Part shown: piece by piece, positions 55,982-64,000 of the stretch
How positions within the stretch are numbered: position 1 is the stretch's first letter
Layout: each line of letters starts with the position of its first letter
NCBI RefSeq assembly: GCF_004358755.1
Contig: NZ_SMZY01000002.1
Location: 124,001 to 188,000, forward strand
Source: Peribacillus frigoritolerans
GTDB lineage: Bacteria > Bacillota > Bacilli > Bacillales > Bacillaceae
DNA length: 64,000 nt
Direction: 5' to 3'
The notes under the pieces: generated by a model
What the model was told of the DNA's origin: nothing
Databases searched by the model: none
The model's input: the letters and a program-made list of their open reading frames with translations, nothing else
Made by a program: the position numbers and the translations under genes

Positions 55982-56191
55982 ATGCTATACAAAGTTTATT
56001 ATCAGGAGAAATTAAATCAGGTTCCTGTCCGCGAAAAAACGAAAACCCTTTTTATTGAAGCTAAAACAGAGGGTGACGCAAGAAATAAACTAAAAGACCG
56101 CTTTTACAATATTGAATTTATTCAATCGGTTGAAGGCGCTTTTCTTGAATACGAAAAACAAAACGAAAACTTTAAAGTATTGGAGATTTGA
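55982..56191 (+). CDS. rpoY: RNA polymerase epsilon subunit
   Basis: A 69-residue protein identical in length to B. subtilis YkzG/RpoY, with [28 protein letters not shown]-like FYNIEFIQ and [17 protein letters not shown]. The subunit binds core RNA polymerase near the downstream DNA. The ATG at 55982 is preferred over TTG at 55976 because it gives the family length, with AAGGAGA nine bases ahead. rnjA follows directly. Confidence 0.94.
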   Translation: MLYKVYYQEKLNQVPVREKTKTLFIEAKTEGDARNKLKDRFYNIEFIQSVEGAFLEYEKQNENFKVLEI

Positions 56192-56196
56192 TTTTT

Positions 56197-57864
56197 ATGA
56201 AATTTGTTAAAAATGATCAAGTTGCGGTATTTGCACTTGGTGGACTCGGAGAAATCGGAAAGAACACGTACGGTGTCCAGTTCCAGGACGAGATCATTAT
56301 GATTGATGCCGGCATTAAATTCCCTGAAGAGGAATTGCTTGGAATTGACTACGTCATTCCGGATTACACGTATTTAGTAAAAAATGAAGATAAGATTAAA
56401 GGTCTTTTCATTACACATGGCCATGAAGATCACATCGGCGGCATCCCTTATCTTCTCAAGCAAGTAAATGTGCCTATTTACGGAGGCAAGCTTGCACTCG
56501 GCTTAATCCGCAACAAGCTTGAAGAGCATGGTTTATTGCGTCAGGCTAAATTATATGAAATAAAAGAAGATGACATCATTAAATTCAGAAAAACGTCCGT
56601 TACCTTCTTCAGAACTACACACAGCATCCCGGATTCGTACGGCATCGTTGTAAAAACACCGCCTGGAAATATCGTACATACAGGAGATTTCAAATTCGAC
56701 TTTACACCAGTTGGAGAACCTGCAAACTTGACGAAAATGGCTGAAATCGGCAAAGAGGGCGTGTTGTGCTTGCTTTCAGACAGCACAAACAGTGAAATTC
56801 CTCACTTTACAATGTCAGAGCGCCGCGTAGGCGAAAGCATCCAGGAGATCTTCCGAAAAGTAGATGGCCGCGTGATCTTCGCCACATTCGCATCAAACAT
56901 TCACAGACTTCAGCAAGTAGTTGAAGCAGCTGTTCAGCATAACCGTAAAATTGCCGTTTTTGGCCGCAGTATGGAATCTGCGATTGCAATCGGTCAAGAT
57001 CTCGGATACATTCAATGTCCAAAAGAAACATTTGTTGAACCCCATGAAATTAACCGCCTTCCTGCTAATAAAGTGACTATTTTATGTACAGGAAGCCAGG
57101 GTGAGCCGATGGCCGCTCTTTCCAGAATTGCAAATGGCACACACCGCCAGATTCAAATCATTCCTGGAGATACAGTGGTATTTTCTTCTTCTCCGATCCC
57201 TGGAAACACGATCAGTGTAAGCAGAACGATCAACCAGCTTTTCCGTGCAGGTGCTGAAGTCATCCACGGTCCTTTAAGCGATGTTCATACATCAGGCCAC
57301 GGCGGACAGGAAGAGCAAAAGCTGATGCTTCGTTTAATGAAGCCGGAATATTTCATGCCGATTCATGGTGAGTACCGCATGCAGATTATGCACTCAAGAC
57401 TTGCCAAGGACTGCGGTGTAGCTGAAGAAAACTGTTTTATCATGGATAATGGCGAAGTTCTTGCCCTCAGCGACCGCGAAGTATCGGTTGCCGGAAAAAT
57501 CCCTTCTGGCTCTGTCTATATTGACGGAAGCGGAATTGGCGATATCGGAAACATCGTATTGCGTGACCGCCGCATCCTTTCAGAAGAGGGATTAGTCATT
57601 GTCGTAGTGAGCATTAATATGAAAGAATTTAAAATTTCTGCAGGCCCTGACATCATCTCACGCGGCTTCGTTTACATGAGAGAATCAGGAGATCTTATTA
57701 ATGATGCACAAGTGCTGATTACGAAACATTTAAATAAAGTAATGGAACGCCGCACAAGCCAATGGTCTGAAATTAAAAATGAAATTACAGACACGCTTGC
57801 GCCTTTCCTTTACGAAAAAACGAAACGCCGTCCGATGATTTTACCTATCATTATGGAGGTGTAA
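56197..57864 (+). CDS. rnjA: Ribonuclease J1
   Basis: A 555-residue metallo-beta-lactamase/beta-CASP endo- and 5'-3' exoribonuclease, the main mRNA decay enzyme with RNase Y. Metal motif [10 protein letters not shown] (about 72-81), HTGDFKFD, the beta-CASP region with [10 protein letters not shown] and [10 protein letters not shown], and MPIHGEYRM. The C terminus [12 protein letters not shown] matches B. subtilis. ATG at 56197 gives exactly the B. subtilis length; GGAGAT in the rpoY end is its ribosome site. Confidence 0.98.
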   Translation: MKFVKNDQVAVFALGGLGEIGKNTYGVQFQDEIIMIDAGIKFPEEELLGIDYVIPDYTYLVKNEDKIKGLFITHGHEDHIGGIPYLLKQVNVPIYGGKLALGLIRNKLEEHGLLRQAKLYEIKEDDIIKFRKTSVTFFRTTHSIPDSYGIVVKTPPGNIVHTGDFKFDFTPVGEPANLTKMAEIGKEGVLCLLSDSTNSEIPHFTMSERRVGESIQEIFRKVDGRVIFATFASNIHRLQQVVEAAVQHNRKIAVFGRSMESAIAIGQDLGYIQCPKETFVEPHEINRLPANKVTILCTGSQGEPMAALSRIANGTHRQIQIIPGDTVVFSSSPIPGNTISVSRTINQLFRAGAEVIHGPLSDVHTSGHGGQEEQKLMLRLMKPEYFMPIHGEYRMQIMHSRLAKDCGVAEENCFIMDNGEVLALSDREVSVAGKIPSGSVYIDGSGIGDIGNIVLRDRRILSEEGLVIVVVSINMKEFKISAGPDIISRGFVYMRESGDLINDAQVLITKHLNKVMERRTSQWSEIKNEITDTLAPFLYEKTKRRPMILPIIMEV

Positions 57865-57872
57865 GCAGACAG

Positions 57873-57898
57873 GCTGCCGGTATTCCGGCAGCTTTTTT
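57873..57898 (+). terminator. Terminator of rnjA
   Basis: GCTGCCGG-TATT-CCGGCAGC followed by TTTTTT. Confidence 0.9.
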
Positions 57899-57935
57899 GG
57901 ATAAGAAATTCTGTCATAAAGTGCTCTCTATCATA

Positions 57936-57964
57936 TTGAAGAAACAGAAACTATACTGTATAAT
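57936..57964 (+). promoter_or_regulatory. SigA promoter of the small gene at 58021
   Basis: TTGAAG (57936-57941), 17 nt, perfect TATAAT (57959-57964). Confidence 0.75.
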
Positions 57965-57971
57965 GAACTGT

Positions 57972-57985
57972 ACTGACCGTTCAGT
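57972..57985. promoter_or_regulatory. TetR-type palindrome at the transcription start
   Basis: ACTGACCGTTCAGT agrees with its own reverse complement at 12 of 14 positions, the shape of TetR/AcrR operators (TGAC-n6-GTCA). It begins eight bases after the -10, so a bound repressor would cover the start of the transcript of the 49-residue gene. No TetR gene is adjacent. Confidence 0.5.
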
Positions 57986-58020
57986 CAAATTTGAAGATGA
58001 TAGAAAGGTAGTGCCTATCA

Positions 58021-58170
58021 ATGAAAAAGCCATCCTCTCTTGAAAAATTCGTACAGCGTTTAAAAGATACAGGGGTCAAAGCAGAGCTCATCAGCCCTGC
58101 CACAAAAAAAGTTGTGACTCTCCTGCATTTAGACGGCAAGCAAATGAAACAATATCCATTAGAGCAATAA
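58021..58170 (+). CDS. 49-residue hypothetical protein
   Basis: The protein starts MKKPSSLEKFVQRLKDTGVK and ends KQMKQYPLEQ, with a central VVTLLHLDGK. ATG at 58021 with GAAAGGTAG upstream, a strong promoter, a palindromic operator and a terminator: all parts of a regulated single gene. I do not recognise a family. The basic N-terminal helix and short strand pair suggest a small binding domain. Confidence 0.75.
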   Translation: MKKPSSLEKFVQRLKDTGVKAELISPATKKVVTLLHLDGKQMKQYPLEQ

Positions 58171-58214
58171 GCTTTATTCGCATGAAGCTCCTTCATGGTC
58201 ATACATAAATGCAA

Positions 58215-58243
58215 ACAACCGGCCTCATTATGAGACCGGTTTT
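58215..58243. terminator. Bidirectional terminator between the small gene and adeC
   Basis: AACCGG(C)CTCA-TTA-TGAGACCGGTT with one bulge and T runs on the plus strand. Confidence 0.8.
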
Positions 58244-58249
58244 TCATAT

Positions 58250-59977
58250 TCAGTATTCTAAATGGGCAAAAGAAGTTACATCAAAGATTCCCTGACAAGT
58301 TATTTTTAATTCCGGAATAACTGGAAGCCCAAGAAAAGATAACGTTAAGAATGGATTAAAAGTGTCAGGCAAGCCTGCCTTTTTTAATGCTTCATTTATA
58401 GAATGCAGGCCGAGCAGCACTTCATCATATGACTTATCAGACATTAAACCAGAAATGGAAAGCGGAAGCTGTGCGAGAATGTTTCCATCCTGTACAACGG
58501 CCAATCCTCCTGCACTCGATTTCAGCACTTGGAGAGCAAGCAGCAAGTCTGCATCATTCGTACCTGCTGCAATAAGGTTATGAGAATCATGCGCGATCGA
58601 CGTTGCGATCGCCCCTCTTTTCAGCTGAAACCCTTTTACAATGCCTTTTCCGATCAATCCCGTTTTCTTATGGCGTTCAGCCATGATCAGTTTTAAATGA
58701 TCAAGCTTAGTGGAAGGATGGAAAATCCCGTCGCTTACATTTGTTTGATCGTATATTTTTCTAGTCACAAGCTGATTGGGAATGATTTCAATAATGGGCA
58801 CCGGCTGATCTTTTGTAATAAGCAGTTCCAGGTCAGAAGGCTGTAATTCATGGAGATGAACTGTATTTAATAAGTCAGCAGGTGTTGTCAATGATTGATG
58901 CTCATCCGCTTTTACCTTACCATCGCGCGCAGCTAATTTCCCAGCTTTATATACTTGCTCGATCTGAAAATCGTTTAGGTTATTTACTACCAGAAGATCC
59001 GCTTCATAACCAGGTGCGACAGCTCCCTTATCTTTTAAACCGTAGCATTCAGCTGCATTTAATGTTGCCATTTGTATGGCTGCAGCAGGATCAGCTCCAT
59101 GCTGCACAGCAAGCCTTATATTATGATCGATGCTGCCTTCTGCTGCTAAATCATCCAAATGCTTATCATCCGTGCAAAATAAAAATCGTCTGGAATTGTG
59201 CACATTTACAGCACCAATGACATTGGGAAGATCTTTTGCAACGGAACCCTGTCTAATCAGCACATACATACCGCGCTGCACTCTCTCTATTGCCTCTTCC
59301 GCATTCGTCACTTCATGATCTGTCATAATTCCCGCTGAGCGATAGACATTGATCATATCTGCCGGGAGCCCTGCCATATGTCCGTCGATCACTCGCGAGT
59401 GGCGCGATGTCATCTCGAGCTTATTCAGCATGCTTTCAGAAGCGGTTTGGACAGCGACATAATCCATGACTTCTGCCAGGCCAATGACTCGATCATGCTT
59501 AAAAAGCGGTTCTAAATCATCAGCTTCCAATCTTGCCCCTGCATGTTCAAAGCTTGTGGCAGGCACACTGGACGGCAGCATCACATAAACATCAAGCAAT
59601 AGTCCGTCTGAGCTGTCCAGCATATATTGAATCCCTTTAACACCTGATACATTCGCGATCTCGTGCGGATCGGCAATGACCGTTGTTACGCCATGAGGCA
59701 GAACCACTTTTGCAAACTCATGCGGAGGAACCATCGATGATTCAATATGAACATGGCCATCAATTAATCCTGGACAAAGATATTTCCCGCTTACATCAAT
59801 TTCCTCCATTCCGTCATAATTTCCTATGCCGACAATTGTTCCATTTGTGACGGCAACATCGCCCTTTAAAATGTCGTGATTGAATACATCCACAATCTGC
59901 GCATTTTTAAAAACGGTATCTGCTTTTTTTCTTTTTGTACTTCCTTCAATTGATTGTCTGATTTCTTCTTTTTTCAT
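58250..59977 (-). CDS. adeC: Adenine deaminase
   Basis: A 575-residue amidohydrolase deaminating adenine to hypoxanthine for salvage. Metal motif CPGLIDGHVHIESSM (about 67-81), ADPHEIANV, GHMAG, CTDDKH and C-terminal IAHDSHNLIAAG. Family length is normal. ATG at 59977 follows AGGGGG. The gene is expressed from its own promoter through a leader with a purine riboswitch, described separately. Confidence 0.96.
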   Translation of the reverse strand: MKKEEIRQSIEGSTKRKKADTVFKNAQIVDVFNHDILKGDVAVTNGTIVGIGNYDGMEEIDVSGKYLCPGLIDGHVHIESSMVPPHEFAKVVLPHGVTTVIADPHEIANVSGVKGIQYMLDSSDGLLLDVYVMLPSSVPATSFEHAGARLEADDLEPLFKHDRVIGLAEVMDYVAVQTASESMLNKLEMTSRHSRVIDGHMAGLPADMINVYRSAGIMTDHEVTNAEEAIERVQRGMYVLIRQGSVAKDLPNVIGAVNVHNSRRFLFCTDDKHLDDLAAEGSIDHNIRLAVQHGADPAAAIQMATLNAAECYGLKDKGAVAPGYEADLLVVNNLNDFQIEQVYKAGKLAARDGKVKADEHQSLTTPADLLNTVHLHELQPSDLELLITKDQPVPIIEIIPNQLVTRKIYDQTNVSDGIFHPSTKLDHLKLIMAERHKKTGLIGKGIVKGFQLKRGAIATSIAHDSHNLIAAGTNDADLLLALQVLKSSAGGLAVVQDGNILAQLPLSISGLMSDKSYDEVLLGLHSINEALKKAGLPDTFNPFLTLSFLGLPVIPELKITCQGIFDVTSFAHLEY

Positions 59978-60048
59978 TAAAAAACCCCCTCGCTATTTGG
60001 AGGAGTGAGATAAAATAAGGCAACGGAAAAAGCCCTTTTTATTCATTC

Positions 60049-60115
60049 CTCGTAGTCAAACTTTTTACGGCAGTTCGGTAGAAACTCTTGGACCATATTT
60101 CCAATATTATACGAG
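60049..60115 (-). ncRNA. Purine riboswitch aptamer (guanine-type) in the adeC leader
   Basis: A 67-nt element on the minus strand. P1 pairs CTCGTA with TACGAG. P2 pairs TTGGA with TCCAA around an AATATGG loop. J2/3 reads GAGTTTCTACC. P3 pairs CGAACT with AGTTTG around the conserved GCCGTAA loop. The specificity base (C74 in xpt numbering, in GACTACG) is C, as in guanine/hypoxanthine aptamers, not the U of adenine aptamers. The downstream leader has an AAAAAG-GG-CTTTTT element that may be part of the expression platform. Confidence 0.92.
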
Positions 60116-60142
60116 TGCATGAAATTAAGTATTTAGTAACAT

Positions 60143-60171
60143 ATAGTAAGGGGTAATAAGCTATCAGTCAA
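60143..60171 (-). promoter_or_regulatory. SigA promoter of adeC
   Basis: Minus strand TTGACT (60166-60171), 17 nt, TACTAT (60143-60148); start expected near 60136, about 20 nt before the aptamer. Confidence 0.75.
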
Positions 60172-60209
60172 CGGTTTTAGTTTCCGTTTTAAATTTTTTT
60201 ATTATGTGG

Positions 60210-60368
60210 TATGATAAACAAAAAGTTGAATAACATAAAAATGACCGCAAGTGCAGCAACACTTACGGCCATGCATACATTCGGTCCCGCGTCCGGGGTC
60301 GGCCATTTTAATCATTCAAATAAAACAGACCTCACCCGCAACTGACAAAGCTGGGAGGTCTATTTTTT
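60210..60368 (+). ncRNA. Antisense RNA (antitoxin) of a type I toxin-antitoxin pair
   Basis: An extended -10 TGGTATGAT (-10 hexamer 60210-60215) predicts a start near 60222. The RNA would contain a hairpin GACCGCAAGTG/CACTTACGGCC (60243-60270) and end at a terminator AGACCTC/GAGGTCT plus T6 (60327-60368). It overlaps the 3' part of the minus-strand toxin mRNA by well over 100 nt, as RatA does with txpA in B. subtilis. Confidence 0.72.
60232..60270 (-). terminator. Probable terminator of the toxin mRNA
   Basis: On the minus strand GGCCGTAAGTG-TTGCTG-CACTTGCGGTC is followed by ATTTTTAT. It would give a toxin mRNA of about 295 nt. Confidence 0.6.
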
Positions 60369-60443
60369 CTGGTCAAACGACATAATGGCTATGATAAGCG
60401 TAGCAAATGAAATCGCAAAAGTTAAACTCTCATAGACTGTCAC
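60360..60443 (-). CDS. Putative holin-like type I toxin peptide
   Basis: A 27-residue peptide beginning (M)TVYESLTFAISFATL and ending IIAIMSFDQKK: short N terminus, one hydrophobic helix, Asp/Gln and a basic tail. This is the layout of the holin-like toxin (Hol_Tox) family of bacilli. The start is GTG at 60443; GGGGGTGATG directly upstream is the family's typical ribosome site. Toxicity at the membrane is inferred. The opposite strand makes an antisense RNA. Confidence 0.8.
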   Translation of the reverse strand: MTVYESLTFAISFATLIIAIMSFDQKK

Positions 60444-60532
60444 CCGGGCATCACCCCCTTTTCCTTGCTTCACAGAGAAAAGAGACAGGGGCTAGCCGAC
60501 CACCCATATGTTCACGAATGTATACATCTTCC

Positions 60533-60538
60533 ATTATA
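60533..60538 (-). promoter_or_regulatory. Extended -10 promoter of the toxin gene
   Basis: Minus strand TGGTATAAT, perfect -10 (60533-60538) with extended TG; -35 poor. Start near 60526. Confidence 0.6.
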
Positions 60539-60606
60539 CCACAATCCGCAAAGAACAAACGTTCCATTGCTCATCAAAAAAAGACACCTAAAGTGTCTTC
60601 TTCTGA

Positions 60607-61269
60607 TCAAGATTCTAAAACCCGTTTTTCAAACCTGTCGATATCTGTATCTGCACCAATCACAATTAAAATATCATCTTTTTGAATCACTTCATCTGCC
60701 TGAGGAGTTACAAATATTTCTTTGCCTCTTTTGATGGCAACGATGTTTATTCCGTATTTAGCGCGAATATCAAGGTCAATTAATGTATTTCCAGACAGTT
60801 TATTGTTGACAACAATCTCGACAATACTGTGCTCGTCGGAAAGTTCAAGATAATCAAGGACATTATTCGAGATCAGATTATGCGCAATTCTTCGGCCCAT
60901 GTCTCTCTCTGGATGAACGATCTGATCGGCTCCAATTTTCCGTAAAATCTTCTCATGATAATCATTTTGTGCTTTAACAGTGATGAATTTCACTCCGAGT
61001 TCTTTCAGCATCAGAGTTGTTAAAATACTTGACTGAATATTATCTCCAATCGCGACGATAACGTGATCGAAATTGCGGATGCCAAGGCTTTTTAACACAG
61101 CTTCGTCAGTTGAATCGCCGACAACTGCATGGGAAGCAATATTGGCATATTCATTCACTTTATCTTCATCCATATCGATGGCCATTACTTCCATGCCCTC
61201 TTCACTCAATTCACGGCATATACTGCCTCCAAAACGCCCAAGCCCAATAACTGCAAAATCCTTTTTCAT
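60607..61269 (-). CDS. ktrC: Potassium channel regulator KtrC (RCK domain)
   Basis: A 220-residue cytosolic gating ring subunit of the KtrCD potassium uptake system. The RCK_N Rossmann fold has VIGLGRFGGSICREL (about 7-21), the nucleotide acidic residue in AIDMDED, and DSTDEAVL; the RCK_C domain follows after about 135. It binds ATP/ADP and c-di-AMP in the family. ATG at 61269. Position near adeC and rnjA matches B. subtilis ykqB. Confidence 0.94.
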   Translation of the reverse strand: MKKDFAVIGLGRFGGSICRELSEEGMEVMAIDMDEDKVNEYANIASHAVVGDSTDEAVLKSLGIRNFDHVIVAIGDNIQSSILTTLMLKELGVKFITVKAQNDYHEKILRKIGADQIVHPERDMGRRIAHNLISNNVLDYLELSDEHSIVEIVVNNKLSGNTLIDLDIRAKYGINIVAIKRGKEIFVTPQADEVIQKDDILIVIGADTDIDRFEKRVLES

Positions 61270-61346
61270 ATGTACGTTCCTCCAGCCATCATACTATAAA
61301 CAATTTTTAACATAACTTTATTCCTAATTTAAAAAAATTACAAGCT

Positions 61347-62360
61347 TTACTTTTTGCCCTTTACATATTCTGCATCAAATAAAAACAGGCGCAAGAGTAG
61401 AACAAGCGATGGAATCAAAAGCAGCAGCCCGGCTATAAAAACGATAACAAGTGTAATTCCCATCGTTTCATTCGTATATCCGGAATAAATGGTCACAAAC
61501 GGGTCCAGAATGTACGGCAAATGAGACGCCCCATACCCGAAAAAGGCAAAGAAAAATTGCAGCATCACCATTATAAAGGCCGTACCAAGATTCTTTCTTT
61601 TATAGATTAACCAGACGGATGCCATAAAAAACAAGAGAGACAATCCGAACGTCCACCAAAGATCGAGCGCTTGGCTAAAATGACGGGGATTGTGCTGCTG
61701 CAGAGAAAGAAAAACAAGAAAACTTGCAAGGATTGTAGGCGGTGCCCAAAACAGCGCAAACCTTCTTAGCAGCGACAAAGCTTTGCTGTCCGAAGCACGA
61801 TCTGCATAATAGGTTAAAAAAGAAGCACTGATAAACAGTACGGAAACAATGGCAAGAAACACTACACTCCATGAATAAAAACTTGTAAACAACTCGTGTG
61901 CGAGAAAGACGACAGTGCCATTTCGCTCTTCTAAAAATCCCCCTTCTGATATAGAAAGAGCTGTAGACAGGGAAGCGGGAATCAGAAGTCCTGTGGCCCC
62001 ATATATAAACGTATAAAAAAGACTGTCTTTAGCTCCGTAGTTCCCAAATGCGTAAAACGAGCCGCGGATAGCTATTAAAACCAGCGCTATGCTTCCCGGA
62101 ACGAGCAGCGCTGTGCCATAATAATAGGCTGTTTGCGGGAAAAAACCTACGATTCCAACAAAAAAGAAGACGAAAAAGACATTTGTCACTTCCCACACTG
62201 GAGATAAATAGCGGCTGATTAAGTTATTCACGATATCATCCCGCTTGGTCAGCTGCGCATAAAAAGCGAAGAAACCAGCTCCAAAGTCTATAGAAGCAAC
62301 AATTAAATATCCGTACAGAAAGATCCACAGAACCGTCATGCCAATGATCGGAATATCCAT
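61347..62360 (-). CDS. cydB: Cytochrome bd-type quinol oxidase subunit II
   Basis: A 337-residue membrane protein with about eight helices: LWIFLYGYLIVASIDFGAGFFAFY, SPVWEVTNVFFVFFFVGIVGFFP, RGSFYAFGNYG and GASHLPYILDPF. It resembles B. subtilis YthB more than CydB. Partner of the following subunit I; 15 nt separate them. ATG at 62360. Confidence 0.88.
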   Translation of the reverse strand: MDIPIIGMTVLWIFLYGYLIVASIDFGAGFFAFYAQLTKRDDIVNNLISRYLSPVWEVTNVFFVFFFVGIVGFFPQTAYYYGTALLVPGSIALVLIAIRGSFYAFGNYGAKDSLFYTFIYGATGLLIPASLSTALSISEGGFLEERNGTVVFLAHELFTSFYSWSVVFLAIVSVLFISASFLTYYADRASDSKALSLLRRFALFWAPPTILASFLVFLSLQQHNPRHFSQALDLWWTFGLSLLFFMASVWLIYKRKNLGTAFIMVMLQFFFAFFGYGASHLPYILDPFVTIYSGYTNETMGITLVIVFIAGLLLLIPSLVLLLRLFLFDAEYVKGKK

Positions 62361-62375
62361 TTAGACTTCTCCCTC

Positions 62376-63704
62376 CTATTTAAACCGGTACTCAAGCTCC
62401 GCTTCTGCCGGGTTTTCTTTGAACATGCGCCTTAGCACAATGATGCACAGTGTTCCAAGCAGAGTGTAAAGTCCGAAGAACATCAGAAACATTAATCCTA
62501 CATGGTCAGATGTCGTCGCTCCTTCAGCTACCTTCATATACCCTCTGAGAATCCATGGCTGACGCCCTACCTCAGCAAAAATCCAGCCCGCCTCGATCGC
62601 AATCATGGAGAGCGGTCCGGCTGCTACAATCGGCCATAATAGCCATGACTGAAAGCCGCGAAGCCTCTTTATTTTTCCAAATAGAACAAACAGCATGGAA
62701 AGTCCCAGACCAAACATCCCAATGGTTACCATTACATCAAACATATAGTGAATCCAAAGCGGGGGTCTTAAGTTTTCTTCAATTTCATTTAATCCCGTTA
62801 CTTCTGCATTAAAATCATTGAACGATAAAAAGCTGAGCATTTTAGGAATTCTGATTTCATTGCTTATTTCTCCGTCTTCATTCAAGGTGCCATATAAAAT
62901 CAAATCAGCTCCCGCTTCTGTTTCGAAATGCCATTCTCCCGCTGCCAGCTTTTCAGGCTGATGCTCTGCCAAAAATTTTGCAGACAGATCACCAGCAAGC
63001 GCTGTTCCCAGTGAAAAGACAAGTGCCGAGACCATCGTCACCTGCAGAGCTTTACGGTGATAGTCTGTTCTTCTTCCTTTAAGAATCATAAATGCTGTTA
63101 TAGCAGCGAGCACAAACGCTGAAGTCATGTACGAAGACATCAGCACATGAAAGACTTTTGAAGGCGCCGCAGGGTTAAACATGGCCGCAATCGGATCAAT
63201 TCCGGTAATTGTTCTGCCATTCAGCGTAAATCCCTGAGGAGTATTCATAAACGCATTAACTGTAGTGATAAAAACGGCCGACATAGACGATCCTATAATA
63301 ATCGGAATGGAAATCAGCCAGTGGTAAATCGGTTTTTTAAACCTGTCCCATGTATAAAGATAGATTCCCAGAAAGATTGCCTCAAAGAAAAAAGCGAAGG
63401 TCTCCATAAATAGCGGCAAGGCAATAACCTGTCCGGCTATTTCCATGAAACTCGGCCAGAGTAAAGATAACTGCAATCCAATACATGTTCCGGTGACCAC
63501 CCCTACTGCCACTGTTACAACAAACCCCCTTGTCCAGCGCCTGGCAAGCAGGATATAGTGGGGATCTTTTTTTCTGATACCCATCCACTCGGCTATCGAT
63601 ATTAAAACAGGCACTCCGACTCCAATCGTTGCAAAAATAATGTGAAAGGCAAGTGTCAATGTCGTAAGCATCCGGCTAAGTATGACGCTATCAAGTTCAG
63701 CCAA
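62376..63704 (-). CDS. cydA: Cytochrome bd-type quinol oxidase subunit I
   Basis: A 442-residue heme subunit with about nine helices: TLAFHIIFATIGVGVPVLISIAE (heme b595 His), the METFAFFFEAIFLGIYLY region, GRQPW and a C-terminal FGLYTLLG. The short Q-loop matches the cyanide-insensitive, YthA-type group. It reduces oxygen to water at high affinity. Start TTG at 63704 with AAAGGAGATG upstream. First gene of the pair. Confidence 0.9.
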   Translation of the reverse strand: MAELDSVILSRMLTTLTLAFHIIFATIGVGVPVLISIAEWMGIRKKDPHYILLARRWTRGFVVTVAVGVVTGTCIGLQLSLLWPSFMEIAGQVIALPLFMETFAFFFEAIFLGIYLYTWDRFKKPIYHWLISIPIIIGSSMSAVFITTVNAFMNTPQGFTLNGRTITGIDPIAAMFNPAAPSKVFHVLMSSYMTSAFVLAAITAFMILKGRRTDYHRKALQVTMVSALVFSLGTALAGDLSAKFLAEHQPEKLAAGEWHFETEAGADLILYGTLNEDGEISNEIRIPKMLSFLSFNDFNAEVTGLNEIEENLRPPLWIHYMFDVMVTIGMFGLGLSMLFVLFGKIKRLRGFQSWLLWPIVAAGPLSMIAIEAGWIFAEVGRQPWILRGYMKVAEGATTSDHVGLMFLMFFGLYTLLGTLCIIVLRRMFKENPAEAELEYRFK

Positions 63705-63807
63705 AGGGCCACATCTCCTTTTTAGTGTTCTAATGCTCTTATATCACAGATTCTAAACTCCAAAACATGCAAACTTTGTGATGCGCTGAACATGTTTTTG
63801 AATGATG

Positions 63808-63837
63808 ATAGGCAAAGAAGATTTCTCTTCTGCCTAT
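63808..63837. other. Stem-loop after the last gene
   Basis: ATAGGCA and TGCCTAT flank AAGAAGA/TCTTC arms. It lies just after the partial gene stop but without a T run on the minus strand, so terminator function is uncertain. Confidence 0.4.
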
Positions 63838-64000
63838 CAAGGTTTATATTCGGGAAGAGCGTTCATATATGCACGGATTTTTTCGACATAATCATCTCCA
63901 AGTCTTCCTTCAGCACCTCTCAGTATTTCTGTGGAGTAATGGCTTGGAGGACGGAATTCTTCTTTCTTCTGAATAACAGTAAAGGTAAGGCACTGTTCAT
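63837..64000 (-). CDS. C-terminal end of a YkqA-like protein (partial)
   Basis: The minus-strand frame runs from the window edge to a TGA at 63837. It encodes about 53 residues: QCLTFTVIQKKEEFRPPSHY, then STEILRGAEGRLGDDYVEKI and RAYMNALPEYKP. The P-S-x-Y-x-x-x-I-x-x-G-A pattern is like the end of gamma-glutamylcyclotransferase-fold proteins, and B. subtilis has ykqA in this neighbourhood, so a YkqA homologue is the best guess. The beginning lies outside the window. Confidence 0.55.
   Translation of the reverse strand, partial: EQCLTFTVIQKKEEFRPPSHYSTEILRGAEGRLGDDYVEKIRAYMNALPEYKP

Noticed and set aside
63765-63795. Possible Rex (redox) operator upstream of cydA
   Set aside because: Only one half-site, TTGTGA, is clear; the second half does not match, so it was not called.

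Overview
The window reads as chromosomal DNA of a Bacillus-group Firmicute (Bacillaceae). Evidence: the gene order ctaA, pyc, ftsW, ylaN, glsA, ylaL, ylaK, ylaJ, ylaI, ylaH, typA, ylaF, suhB, yktB, yktA, speA, SR1, slp, pdhDCBA, ykyA, def, ykrA, rpoY, rnjA, adeC, ktrC follows, in inverted direction, the B. subtilis order as I remember it. Moderate GC, strong AGGAGG-type ribosome sites, many TTG and GTG starts and hairpin-plus-T-run terminators fit as well. The species cannot be fixed from the sequence alone. No rRNA, tRNA, prophage, transposase or CRISPR array is visible.

Layout. 1-18.9 kb: heme A synthase (partial), photolyase, pyruvate carboxylase, ftsW and the yla/ykt block of core and small conserved genes. 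18.9-40.5 kb: a 21.6-kb catabolic island, all on the minus strand, between yktA and speA, which I recall as close neighbours in B. subtilis. It encodes a Liv-type ABC importer, two acyl-CoA ligases, an ACAD11-type dehydrogenase, a separate ACAD11-type kinase, a phosphotriesterase-family hydrolase, three SDRs, two crotonases, 3-hydroxyacyl-CoA dehydrogenase, thiolase, thioesterase, a ComB-type phosphatase, a quinone-reductase-like MDR, a YrpB-type flavoprotein and one TetR regulator. Near-identical palindromes at the two beta-oxidation promoters look like operators of that regulator. 40.5-64 kb: speA, the SR1 dual-function RNA, a BCCT transporter, slp, the pyruvate dehydrogenase operon, small lipoproteins, peptide deformylase, rpoY-rnjA, adeC, ktrC and cytochrome bd.

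How parts work together. Pyruvate is handled by Pyc (to oxaloacetate) and the PDH complex (to acetyl-CoA). SR1 and the pyc promoter both carry boxes fitting the CcpN consensus, suggesting a shared glycolysis/gluconeogenesis switch. SR1P and RNase J1, partners through GapA in B. subtilis, are both encoded here. A complete purine riboswitch aptamer with the guanine-type base precedes adeC, and a type I toxin-antitoxin locus lies between adeC and ktrC.

The best candidate for an undescribed system is the island. A split ACAD11-like kinase/dehydrogenase pair with a lactonase-type amidohydrolase, CoA ligases and a full beta-oxidation set suggests catabolism of 4-hydroxy acids, gamma-lactones or levulinate-like compounds through a phosphorylated hydroxyacyl-CoA. 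That assignment is inference.
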